NCBI RefSeq assembly: GCF_002158995.1
Contig: NZ_LOHF01000017.1
Coordinates: 18,996-82,995 of the forward strand
Direction: 5' to 3'
DNA length: 64,000 bases
Source: Pseudomonas caspiana
Lineage (GTDB): Bacteria > Pseudomonadota > Gammaproteobacteria > Pseudomonadales > Pseudomonadaceae
How positions within the stretch are numbered: the stretch's first letter is position 1; each line of letters starts with the position of its first letter. This document shows, piece after piece, positions 56,035 to 64,000 of this stretch. The notes beneath the pieces were generated by a model. That model searched no databases, was not told where the DNA came from, and saw only the letters and a list, made by a program, of their open reading frames with translations. The position numbers were made by a program, and so were the translations under genes.

Positions 56035-59000
56035 TCACCCCAACACCACATGCCGACTTAATAGCGCCCGCAACGCTGCGGGCTTGACCGGTTTGGGCAG
56101 GTAATCCAGCCCGGCAGCATGCACTTGGGCAATCAGCTCCGGGCGGCCGTCGGCGCTGATTACTACGCCCGGTACCGGTTTACCCAGACGCGTGCGTAAC
56201 CAGGCCATCAGCTCGGTGCCTGTTTCGCCGTTGTCCAGGTGGTAATCCACCAGCGCCAGTTGCGGGCGTACGCCTTCATCCAGCAGTGCCTGACATTCCT
56301 CACGGCTGCGGGCAGTCCAGACCTGACACCCCCAGCGAGTCAGCAAGCTGTTCATGCCGATCAAAATGCTGTCCTCGTTATCAATGCACAGCACCTGCGT
56401 CCCGGTCAGCGCAGTGCGGTTCGCGTCGGGCACGACGCTGGCCGGAACTGTCTGATGCTGGGCGAGCGGCACGCATACACTGAAGACACTGCCTTTGCCC
56501 GGCCATGAACGCACTTGCAAGGTGTGGCCCAGTACACGGCACAGACCATCAGCAATCGCCAGACCCAGTCCCAGGCCTTTTTCGGCGCGGGTCTGGTGGC
56601 TGTCCAGACGTTTGAATTCTTCGAAAATCACCCGTCGTTTGTCTTCCGGAATACCCGGCCCACGATCCCAGACCTCCAGACTCAAGTAGGTGCCACGGCG
56701 GCGCACGCCCAACAATATCGGGCCTTTGCCGTAACGGAAGGCATTGGTCAGGAAGTTCTGCAGGATGCGCCGCAGCAATTTGGCGTCACTGTCGACCCGC
56801 AGCGCAGTACCACTTACCCGGAACTCCAGGCCTTGCTCCTGAGCCAACGCCTTGAACTCTGCGCCCAATGTGTCGAACAACGTGTTCAGCGCGAAAGGCT
56901 GTCGGTCCGGGGTGATCTTGCCGTTTTCCAGGCGGGAAATGTCCAGCAAATCACTGATCAGGTCTTCGGCCGAGCGCAGCGAGCTGTCCAGATGTTGTAC
57001 CAACTGCTGGGCTTCGGCGGGCATGCCGTCGTTTTGATGGGACAGCGCAGCAGAAAACAATCGGGCGGCATTCAGCGGCTGCATCAGGTCATGGCTGACT
57101 GCGGCGAGAAAGCGGGTTTTCGACTGGTTCGCCGCTTCGGCCGTGCCCTTGGCTTCGGTCAGGGCGAGGTTCAGTTGCGACAGCTCATGGGTTCGTTCGG
57201 CGACCCGTTGTTCAAGGCTTTCATTCGCGCCCTTGAGTGCATGCTCGGCATCGCGGAAGGCGGTAATGTCAGTGAAGCTCATCACGAAACCACCGCCTGG
57301 CATCGGGTTGCCGATCAGCTCGATCACCCGGCCATTGGGGAACATCCGCTCCGACGTGTGGGCGCGGCCCTGACGCATCCAGTGCAGTCGCCGGGCCACG
57401 TGAACTTCCGCCTCGCCGGGGCCAAGCAGACCACGCTCGGCGTTGTAGCGAATAATGTCGGCAATCGGGCGGCCAATGCTGATCAGTCCCTCCGGATAAT
57501 TGAACAGCTCCAGATAACGGTGATTCCACGCCACCAGTTTCAGCGACTGATCGACCACGCTGATGCCTTGGGTAATGTTCTCGATGGCGCCCTGTAGCAG
57601 CGCACGGTTGAACTGCAGCACCTCGGACGCTTCGTCAGCGATGCGCACCACGTCCTCGAGCTGCATGTCGCGGCCTTCGATGGCGGCTTTCACCACGGCG
57701 CGGGTCGATGACGCGCCGAGTACACCGGCCAACAGGCGCTCGGTGTGGGCGATCCAGTCACCGTTGGCGTTCTGGTTCGGGTTGAAGCCTTTGCCCTGCC
57801 GATAGGCAAAGCGGATGAAGCTTTGTCGGGCGCGTTCTTCACCCACGAAGCGCGCGGAAAGGTTCAGCAAGTCCTCGACCTGCACCGCCAGCAGCGGCCG
57901 GTTGCCGGTGCTGACGCTGGCGTCCTGACCGATGAAGCGCCCGGCCTGCCAGTGCTCGGAAACCCGCGTCTTGGAGATCACCGACACCCAGCCGAACAGG
58001 ATGAAGTTGCCCGCCAGCGACAGCACTACGCCTTGGGTCAACGGAGTAATCGGCAGCCCCAGTGGATTGCTGTGCAGCCATGTCAGCAGTGGAAAGGTAT
58101 CCAGAGACCAACCGAGGCTTTCAGCGGAAATCGGCAATACCAGCGTGTAGAACCAGAGAAAGATCCCGGCACCCAGCCCGGCAAAAACTCCACGGCGGTT
58201 GGCCTGCTTCCACCACAGTGCGCCGAACATCGCGGGGGAGAGTTGGGTAATGGCAGCGAAGGCGATCTGGCCAATGGTTGCCAGACTGGCAGTCGAACCC
58301 AGCAGTCGGTAGCAAACATAGGCCAGCAACAGAATGACCACGATGCTGACCCGGCGCACCGACAGCATCCAGTGGCGGAACGCTTCAAACGGGCGCTCAG
58401 CCGTTTTACGGCTCAGCAGCCACGGCAGCAGCATGTCGTTGGAGATCATCGTCGACAGCGCGACACTCGCCACAATCACCATTCCCGTGGCCGCCGAGGC
58501 GCCGCCGATGAACGCCAGCAGGGCCAGCGAAGGGTGAGTCGTCGCCAGTGGCAGGCTGATCACGAACGAGTCCGGCAGCACCGAGTCCGGGAGGAGCATT
58601 TGCCCGGCCAGTGCGATTGGCACTACGAACAGTGCCGCGAGAACCAGATAGGCGGGAAACACCCACTTGGCCAGCCGCAAGTCTTGCGGGTCGATGTTTT
58701 CTACGACGGTGACGTGAAACTGTCGTGGCAGGCAGACAATCGCCATCATTGCCACGCCGGTCTGGACCACCATTGAAGGCCAGTTGATGGTTTCCTTCCA
58801 GTACTCCTCAAGCCGTGGCGCGATCAGGGCCTGATTGAACAGGTCGTCGAAGCCGTCATACAGGCCGTACGTCACGAACGCGCCCACCGCCATGAAGGCG
58901 AACAGCTTGACCAAGGCCTCGAAGGCAATGGCCATGACCATGCCACGGTGGTGCTCGGTGACGTCCAGATTGCGCGTACCGAAAACAATGGTGAACAGAG

Positions 59001-59514
59001 CGAGGACCAGCGAGACGATAAGTGCTGTGTCCTGCGCCCGGGTCCCGGCGGCGTCCGCGACGGCGCCAATGAGGATGTTCACACCGAGCACGATGCCTTT
59101 GAGTTGCAGGGCGATGTAGGGCAAAACCCCAACCAGGCAGATCAGCGCAACCACTACTGCCAGGGATTGCGACTTGCCGTATCGGGCGGCGATGAAGTCG
59201 GCAATCGAGGTGATGTTTTCCTGTTTGCTGATCAGCACCATTTTCTGCAGTACCCATGGCGCCAGCAGCATCAGCACCACAGGCCCTAGGTAAATCGGCA
59301 GGAACGACCACAATTGCTCGGCGGCCTGACCAACCGCGCCGAAGAACGTCCAGCTGGTGCAGTACACCGCCAGCGACAGGCTGTACACCCACGCGCGCAG
59401 CCGGGGCGGCAGCGACGTACTGCGCCGGTCACCGTAAAAGGCGATGGCAAACATGATGGCCATATAAGCCAGGGCAACGGCCGCAATCAGCCCGGTGGAC
59501 AGCGACATAGACAT
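56035..59514 (-). CDS. SSS-domain hybrid sensor histidine kinase (CbrA/MxtR-like)
   Basis: 1159 aa. Residues 1-500 form a sodium/solute symporter-like sensor with about twelve membrane segments (SITSIADFIAARYGKSQ-type core). A PAS domain follows (about 640-760), a short coiled coil, the HisKA site AAVSHDLMQPLNAARLF (H near 808), the ATPase (GLGLGLAIADGL) and a C-terminal receiver (VDYHLDNGETG, D near 1089). The order and length match MxtR/CbrA-type kinases of Pseudomonas that sense carbon status. The assignment to MxtR rests on size and architecture, not on an alignment. Its response regulator is not in the window. Confidence 0.88.
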   Translation of the reverse strand: MSMSLSTGLIAAVALAYMAIMFAIAFYGDRRSTSLPPRLRAWVYSLSLAVYCTSWTFFGAVGQAAEQLWSFLPIYLGPVVLMLLAPWVLQKMVLISKQENITSIADFIAARYGKSQSLAVVVALICLVGVLPYIALQLKGIVLGVNILIGAVADAAGTRAQDTALIVSLVLALFTIVFGTRNLDVTEHHRGMVMAIAFEALVKLFAFMAVGAFVTYGLYDGFDDLFNQALIAPRLEEYWKETINWPSMVVQTGVAMMAIVCLPRQFHVTVVENIDPQDLRLAKWVFPAYLVLAALFVVPIALAGQMLLPDSVLPDSFVISLPLATTHPSLALLAFIGGASAATGMVIVASVALSTMISNDMLLPWLLSRKTAERPFEAFRHWMLSVRRVSIVVILLLAYVCYRLLGSTASLATIGQIAFAAITQLSPAMFGALWWKQANRRGVFAGLGAGIFLWFYTLVLPISAESLGWSLDTFPLLTWLHSNPLGLPITPLTQGVVLSLAGNFILFGWVSVISKTRVSEHWQAGRFIGQDASVSTGNRPLLAVQVEDLLNLSARFVGEERARQSFIRFAYRQGKGFNPNQNANGDWIAHTERLLAGVLGASSTRAVVKAAIEGRDMQLEDVVRIADEASEVLQFNRALLQGAIENITQGISVVDQSLKLVAWNHRYLELFNYPEGLISIGRPIADIIRYNAERGLLGPGEAEVHVARRLHWMRQGRAHTSERMFPNGRVIELIGNPMPGGGFVMSFTDITAFRDAEHALKGANESLEQRVAERTHELSQLNLALTEAKGTAEAANQSKTRFLAAVSHDLMQPLNAARLFSAALSHQNDGMPAEAQQLVQHLDSSLRSAEDLISDLLDISRLENGKITPDRQPFALNTLFDTLGAEFKALAQEQGLEFRVSGTALRVDSDAKLLRRILQNFLTNAFRYGKGPILLGVRRRGTYLSLEVWDRGPGIPEDKRRVIFEEFKRLDSHQTRAEKGLGLGLAIADGLCRVLGHTLQVRSWPGKGSVFSVCVPLAQHQTVPASVVPDANRTALTGTQVLCIDNEDSILIGMNSLLTRWGCQVWTARSREECQALLDEGVRPQLALVDYHLDNGETGTELMAWLRTRLGKPVPGVVISADGRPELIAQVHAAGLDYLPKPVKPAALRALLSRHVVLG

Positions 59515-59722
59515 TCAGAGCCTCAATAACAAGCTGGCTAGTCTCGCATGAAGGTTCGGGGTAGTAGGAGCGACTTTAGTCGTGAAAGGGAAGAGTGGGC
59601 GGATGTGGGCACTTGGGGCGCTTGTCGCAGGCAAGCACTGCCCGCAAATCTGTTGATTCCTTTGGGAGCAGCCCGGGTGTTCATCACACCGCGCTATCTC
59701 ACGCCAAACGATGGAGATGGAC

Positions 59723-59813
59723 TTGTAGGAGCGCACGAGCACCGCGAGGCCGCGATAGCGGTGTATCAGACAAACTGCCATCGCGGCCTCGCGGTGCTCG
59801 TGAGCTCCAGCAT
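59723..59813. repeat. 91-bp palindromic repeat, copy 5
   Basis: Left arm 59723-59756, 23-base loop, right arm 59780-59813 with its last bases changed. Lies between the divergent kinase and MFS-PlsC genes. Confidence 0.82.
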
Positions 59814-59866
59814 GTATTTCAATTCAGTGGCATACAGGTAGTCTGGATACGAACCGAGCTTCTCGC

Positions 59867-59935
59867 GATAAACGATGATGCGGTCTGTCTGGGCAACCAC
59901 AGCGCCTGAATCGCGGGCAAGCCTCGCTCCCACAG
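59867..59935. repeat. Solo half of the second repeat class
   Basis: It matches the right half of the 52342-52446 element, starting GATAAACGAT and ending CAAGCCTCGCTCCCACAG, but the left arm is missing. The remaining bases of the 59515-60047 gap hold no gene I can support. Confidence 0.65.
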
Positions 59936-60047
59936 GATCTGCGCCATTCTGAATTGACCTCCAGATCTACAACATTCGGAAACGTCCTATCGACATTACG
60001 TCATCTAACGTCTTCAATGTGGCCCAAGTCATTCAGGATCGCGGACG

Positions 60048-61922
60048 ATGAGCCATCAGTCACAATTCACCCTGCTTGGAAAGCGTCGATTCCTGCCGTT
60101 TTTCATCACCCAGTCACTTGGGGCATTCAACGACAACATCCTCAAGCAATCGCTGATTCTGGCCATTCTCTACAAGTTGAACATCGACGGTGATCGCTCG
60201 ATCTGGGTGAACCTGTGCGCCTTGCTGTTCATCTTGCCGTTCTTCCTGTTTTCTGCACTGGCCGGGCAGTTTGGTGAGAAGTACGCCAAGGATGCGTTGA
60301 TTCGTGTGATCAAGCTGGCCGAGATCGGCATCATGCTGGTGGGATCGGTGGGGTTTCTGTTCGGACACCTGTGGCTGATGCTATTGGCGCTGTTCGCGAT
60401 GGGGACCCACTCAGCGTTGTTCGGGCCGGTGAAGTATTCGATCTTGCCGCAACACCTGCGAGAAGAAGAACTGGTCGGCGGCAATGGGCTGGTTGAAATG
60501 GGCACCTTTCTGGCAATTCTGGCCGGGACCATCTGTGCCGGCATCATCATGTCTACTGCGCATTACGAGATGTTCGTCGCCAGCGTGATGGTGCTGACTG
60601 CGTGTCTGGGCTACATCGCCAGCCATAGTATCCCGCGGGCCGCAGCCGTTGCGCCGCAGATGAAAATCGAGTGGAACATCTTCACTCAGACCTGGGCCAC
60701 CCTGCGCTTGGGGCTTGGCCAGACGCCAGCGGTGTCGCGCTCGATTGTCGGTAACTCGTGGTTTTGGTTCGTCGGTGCGATTTACCTGACGCAAATCCCG
60801 TCCTACGCCAAAGAGTGGCTGTACGGCGACGAAACCGTGGTGACGCTGATTCTGACCGTGTTTTCCATTGGCATCGCAACTGGCTCGATGCTGTGTGAGC
60901 GCATGTCCGGACGCAAGGTGGAAATCGGTCTGGTGCCGTTTGGTTCGATGGGCCTCACGGTGTTTGGCCTGTTGCTGTGGTGCCATTCCGGGCAGATGCC
61001 GCAGAACGTCATGGCCAACGACTGGCTGGGCGTGCTGGGTTTCAGTCAGGCGTGGTGGGTGTTGCTGGACATTCTCGGGATCGGGATTTTCGGTGGCTTC
61101 TACATCGTGCCGCTGTACGCGTTGATTCAGTCCCGAACGCTGGAAAGCGAGCGCTCGCGGGTGATTGCTTCCAATAACATCCTCAATGCGCTGTTCATGG
61201 TGGTCTCGGCGATTGTTTCGATCTTGCTGCTCAGCGTGGCTCAGCTGTCGATCCCGGAGCTGTTTCTGGTCATCTCGTTGATGAACATCGCGGTCAACGT
61301 CTACATCTTCAAGGTCGTTCCCGAGTTCACCATGCGCTTCATGATCTGGCTGCTCAGCCATTCCATGTATCGCGTCAAACACCAGAATCTCGATCAGATT
61401 CCCGACGAAGGCCCGGCATTGCTGGTCTGCAATCACGTTTCTTTCGTTGATGCGCTGTTGATCGGCGGTGCGGTGCGGCGGCCGATTCGTTTCGTCATGT
61501 ACTACAAGATCTACAACCTGCCGGTGCTCAATTTCATCTTCCGCACTGCCGGGACCATTCCTATCGCCGGGCGCAGTGAGGACTTGCAGATCTACGATCA
61601 GGCGTTCAAGAAAGTCGCGCACTACCTGAGCGAAGGCGAACTGGTGTGCATCTTCCCGGAAGGCAAGTTGACCAGCGACGGCGAGATCGATCAGTTCAAA
61701 AGCGGTATGACGCACATTCTTGAGCAGACGCCGGTGCCGGTTATCCCAATGGCGCTGCAAGGCTTGTGGGGCAGCTTTTTCAGCCGCGCACCGGGTAAAG
61801 GCTTGTTCCGGCGCCTTTGGTCGCGGGTGACTGTGGTTGCCGGGCCGGCGTTGACCGGTGATGCCGCCGCCCCGGCAGCGGCACGCGAGCAAGTGGCGCT
61901 GTTGCGTGGGGAGTTGCGTTAA
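60048..61922 (+). CDS. MFS transporter fused to a PlsC acyltransferase (LplT-Aas type)
   Basis: 624 aa. The first 410 residues form an MFS/LplT-like unit with about twelve membrane segments (SLGAFNDNILKQSL at the start); the C-terminal 190 residues are a 1-acylglycerol-phosphate acyltransferase with NHVSFVD (HX4D, near 462) and FPEGKLTSDGEID. Unlike E. coli Aas, no AMP-ligase domain is attached. LplT flips lysophospholipids inward and PlsC re-acylates them, so this is a plausible one-protein phospholipid repair unit. The missing ligase suggests it takes acyl groups from acyl-ACP or acyl-CoA. Confidence 0.88.
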   Translation: MSHQSQFTLLGKRRFLPFFITQSLGAFNDNILKQSLILAILYKLNIDGDRSIWVNLCALLFILPFFLFSALAGQFGEKYAKDALIRVIKLAEIGIMLVGSVGFLFGHLWLMLLALFAMGTHSALFGPVKYSILPQHLREEELVGGNGLVEMGTFLAILAGTICAGIIMSTAHYEMFVASVMVLTACLGYIASHSIPRAAAVAPQMKIEWNIFTQTWATLRLGLGQTPAVSRSIVGNSWFWFVGAIYLTQIPSYAKEWLYGDETVVTLILTVFSIGIATGSMLCERMSGRKVEIGLVPFGSMGLTVFGLLLWCHSGQMPQNVMANDWLGVLGFSQAWWVLLDILGIGIFGGFYIVPLYALIQSRTLESERSRVIASNNILNALFMVVSAIVSILLLSVAQLSIPELFLVISLMNIAVNVYIFKVVPEFTMRFMIWLLSHSMYRVKHQNLDQIPDEGPALLVCNHVSFVDALLIGGAVRRPIRFVMYYKIYNLPVLNFIFRTAGTIPIAGRSEDLQIYDQAFKKVAHYLSEGELVCIFPEGKLTSDGEIDQFKSGMTHILEQTPVPVIPMALQGLWGSFFSRAPGKGLFRRLWSRVTVVAGPALTGDAAAPAAAREQVALLRGELR

Positions 61923-61944
61923 GCCCACGCATTTGAATTCAGCC

Positions 61945-62035
61945 CTGTAGGCGCTCACGAGCAACGCGAGGCAGCGATGGCGGTGTATCAGACACACCGC
62001 CATCGCTGCCTCGCGTTGCTCGTGAGCTGCTACAG
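61945..62035. repeat. 91-bp palindromic repeat, copy 6
   Basis: Arms 61945-61978 and 62002-62035 match almost perfectly (the GTAGGCGC/GCTGCTAC ends differ). The loop GGCGGTGTATCAGACACACC plus GCC is itself a short palindrome. It sits between the MFS-PlsC stop and the pvdA promoter. Confidence 0.87.
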
Positions 62036-62073
62036 AAGATTGACGTAAGCGACAGCAGTGTCCGATCAATCGT

Positions 62074-62097
62074 TAAATTTTGTTTCTCTGTCCTCGT
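62074..62097 (+). promoter_or_regulatory. PvdS-type iron-starvation promoter of pvdA
   Basis: TAAAT (62074-62078), 16 bases, CGT (62095-62097), 70 bases before the pvdA start. Confidence 0.85.
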
Positions 62098-62167
62098 TTC
62101 CTACTGCAACAGGCCACCTTGCTGGCCATCGATTGACGAGCGGGCGACATCTCCCGAGGACACTGGA

Positions 62168-63502
62168 ATGACACAGGCTCTTGTATCTGCCGTGGTTCAC
62201 GATTTGATCGGTATCGGTTTTGGTCCATCCAATCTGGCACTGGCAATTGCCCTGCAGGAGCGGGGTGAACGGGAGGGTGCGCTGGATGCGTTGTTCCTCG
62301 ACAAACAGGCCGATTATCGCTGGCACGGCAACACGCTGGTGACCCAAAGCGAATTGCAGATTTCCTTCCTCAAGGATCTGGTCACGCTGCGCAATCCCAC
62401 CAGCCCGTTTTCGTTCGTTAACTACCTCAAGCAACACGGTCGCCTCGTGGACTTCATCAACCTCGGGACGTTTTACCCGTGCCGGATGGAGTACAACGAC
62501 TACCTGCGCTGGGTCGCGGCGCAGTTCAACGAGCAGAGCCGCTATGGCGAAGAAGTCACCGCCATCGAGCCGGTACTGCACAAACAGCAGGTCGAGGCGC
62601 TGCGGGTTATTTCCCGTGATACACAAGGCCAGAATCACGTACGGACCACCCGTTCGGTCGTGGTCAGCCCTGGTGGTACGCCGCGTATCCCTGAAGCATT
62701 CTCCAGCCTGAAGGGGGACGCGCGAGTGTTCCACCATTCGAAATATCTGCAGTCCATGGCCCAGCAAGCCTGCGCCCTTGGCAAGCCAATGCGCATTGCG
62801 ATCATTGGCGGCGGGCAGAGTGCGGCCGAGGCCTTCATCGATCTGAACGACAGCTATCCGTCGGTGCAGGTGGACATGATTCTGCGCAGCCCTGCACTCA
62901 AGCCTGCCGACGACAGCCCGTTCGTCAACGAGGTGTTCTCACCCGAATTCACTGACCTGATGTTCAGCCAGAACGGCCAGCAGCGCGAACAGATGATTCG
63001 TGAATACCACAGCACCAATTATTCGGTGGTGGACATTGATCTGATTGAGCGCATTTATGGTGTGTTCTATCGCCAGAAAGTCTCCGGCATTGCCCGTCAT
63101 ACTTTCCGCAGCCTGACCTCAGTGCAGAACGCTAAGGCTACGGCCAACGGTATTGAAGTGGCGCTGGGCAATCTGGCCAATGGTGAAAGCAGCGTGCAGA
63201 CCTACGACGCCGTGGTCCTGGCCACCGGTTACGAGCGTCAGTTACATCGCCATCTGCTGGAACCGCTGAGCGAGTACCTGGGGGATTTCGAAGTGGATCG
63301 CGACTATCGGATCAAGACTGACAGCCGCTGCAAAGCCTCGATTTATATGCAGGGCTTCTGTGAAGCGAGCCACGGTTTGAGCGACACCTTGTTATCAGTG
63401 CTGCCAATCCGTGCTGATGAAATTGCCGAGTCGCTGTACGCCAATGTGGTGCGGGCTGGGCGTGATCAGTCGGTGCTGGAGCGGTTGGTGGCGGTGGGGT
63501 GA
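62168..63502 (+). CDS. pvdA: L-ornithine N5-monooxygenase
   Basis: 444 aa flavin-dependent N-hydroxylating monooxygenase. FAD motif GIGFGPSNLALA (from about 15), NADPH motif IIGGGQSAAEAF (near 212) and the late ATGYER. It makes N5-hydroxyornithine for pyoverdine; the GNAT product at 36625-37248 probably acylates it. CGAGGA precedes the ATG. A perfect PvdS box is upstream. Confidence 0.95.
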   Translation: MTQALVSAVVHDLIGIGFGPSNLALAIALQERGEREGALDALFLDKQADYRWHGNTLVTQSELQISFLKDLVTLRNPTSPFSFVNYLKQHGRLVDFINLGTFYPCRMEYNDYLRWVAAQFNEQSRYGEEVTAIEPVLHKQQVEALRVISRDTQGQNHVRTTRSVVVSPGGTPRIPEAFSSLKGDARVFHHSKYLQSMAQQACALGKPMRIAIIGGGQSAAEAFIDLNDSYPSVQVDMILRSPALKPADDSPFVNEVFSPEFTDLMFSQNGQQREQMIREYHSTNYSVVDIDLIERIYGVFYRQKVSGIARHTFRSLTSVQNAKATANGIEVALGNLANGESSVQTYDAVVLATGYERQLHRHLLEPLSEYLGDFEVDRDYRIKTDSRCKASIYMQGFCEASHGLSDTLLSVLPIRADEIAESLYANVVRAGRDQSVLERLVAVG

Positions 63503-63572
63503 ATGCATCTCAATGAATAGGAATTGGATCTCTTGTGAGAGCACCTGCAATTAGCTGACTTGGGATGCTTTT

Positions 63573-63663
63573 CTGTAGGAGCTTACGAGCACCGCGAGGC
63601 AGCGATGGCGGTTAGTCTGACACACCGCTATCGCGGACTCGCGGTGCTCGTGCGCTCCTACAG
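63573..63663. repeat. 91-bp palindromic repeat, copy 7
   Basis: Arms 63573-63606 and 63630-63663 around a 23-base loop, with several mismatches. Between convergent pvdA and the aldo/keto reductase gene, where it may also act as a terminator. Confidence 0.85.
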
Positions 63664-63741
63664 TTCCGTGTTTGCTTCGCGACATCGTGGCGTCAGAGAC
63701 AGCTAGCTCCCACTGCTATCGCATTCCAAATCAGGTTCTGA

Positions 63742-64000
63742 TCAATCCCATTTCGGCGCAAGGCTGGCAGGGCTGGTCAGGCGGTGGCCTCGATCCAGCG
63801 CTGCGATCTGCTCCATATCTTCGTCGCTCAGCTTAAGCTCGCGGGCCTTTAGGTTGTTCTCAAGGTTGCTGCGTTTGGTCGACGACGGGATCACCGCGTA
63901 GCCCAATTGCATCGCCCAGGCCAGCGTCACTTGTGCAGTCGAAGCGTTGTGGCGCTTGGCGATCTGTTCGATCACCGGGTCCTTGAGCACTTCTCCGTAG
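63742..64000 (-). CDS. Aldo/keto reductase, C-terminal part (cut by window end)
   Basis: The last 86 codons of an aldo/keto reductase: IEQIAKRHNASTAQVTLAWAMQLGYAVIPSSTKRSNLENNLKA carries the NADPH-binding IPSSTKRSNL of the DkgB-like group. The frame is still open at the window edge (YGEVLKDPV), so the start lies outside. Substrate unknown. Confidence 0.85.
   Translation of the reverse strand, partial: YGEVLKDPVIEQIAKRHNASTAQVTLAWAMQLGYAVIPSSTKRSNLENNLKARELKLSDEDMEQIAALDRGHRLTSPASLAPKWD

Noticed and set aside
57745..58776. Plus-strand frame across the histidine kinase gene
   Set aside because: Antisense of conserved membrane and PAS coding; glutamine/arginine-rich and without any known domain.
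60411..62069. A 552-codon minus-strand frame over the MFS-PlsC gene
   Set aside because: Antisense shadow; histidine/glutamine-rich translation without family motifs.
36423..63663. CRISPR array from the repeated elements
   Set aside because: The repeats are long palindromes kilobases apart in different contexts, with no regular spacers and no cas genes.

Overview
The window looks like a chromosomal segment from the Pseudomonas fluorescens group. The evidence is the gene order hisC - tyrA/aroA - cmk - rpsA - ihfB - lapA-like followed by a polysaccharide locus ending in wbpV-wbpL-wbpM-comEA, then a pyoverdine block (pvdY-like, pvdS, mbtH, pvdG, pvdL, pvdH, pvdA), and many GTAGGAGC-type palindromic repeats. 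No tRNA, rRNA, CRISPR array or intact insertion sequence was seen.

Region 1 (1-6830) is core: aromatic amino acid synthesis, CMP kinase, ribosomal protein S1 with a structured leader and a strong terminator, IHF beta and a small LapA-domain membrane protein.

Region 2 (about 7240-33330) is the O-polysaccharide locus in the classical ihfB-wbpM slot. It starts with a beta-CASP nuclease and rmlA on the + strand, then an AT-rich, foreign-looking stretch with a glycosyltransferase, a decayed gene and an acyltransferase. A long minus-strand operon (26666 down to 12638) carries a GT2, Wzm/Wzt ABC exporter, TylF-like methyltransferase, hexapeptide acyltransferase, a two-domain glycosyltransferase, an SDR epimerase, a GT4, two related GT8-like enzymes and an MBOAT/SGNH O-acylation pair. 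No Wzx, Wzy or Wzz was recognised, so I infer ABC-dependent export of a methylated and acylated glycan. Plus-strand wbpV, wbpL and two tandem wbpM paralogues would supply and transfer the initiating sugar.

Region 3 (33330-36360) has a secreted ComEA-like HhH protein and a lone KAS II-type synthase whose stop codon abuts that of a convergent TetR regulator. Similar palindromes lie in front of both genes.

Region 4 (36400-64000) is the pyoverdine region: acyltransferase pvdY-like, sigma factor pvdS with a Fur-like site, mbtH-pvdG-pvdL, an SLC13 transporter, pvdH, a large SSS-type hybrid histidine kinase, an MFS-PlsC fusion, pvdA and a partial aldo/keto reductase. Three promoters carry TAAAT-N16-CGT and one carries TAATT-N16-CGT, matching the PvdS iron-starvation box. 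Seven 91-bp palindromes with fixed 34-23-34 geometry occur only in this region. One sits in frame inside pvdL and adds about 31 codons to its third adenylation domain, which is the most unusual feature of the window.
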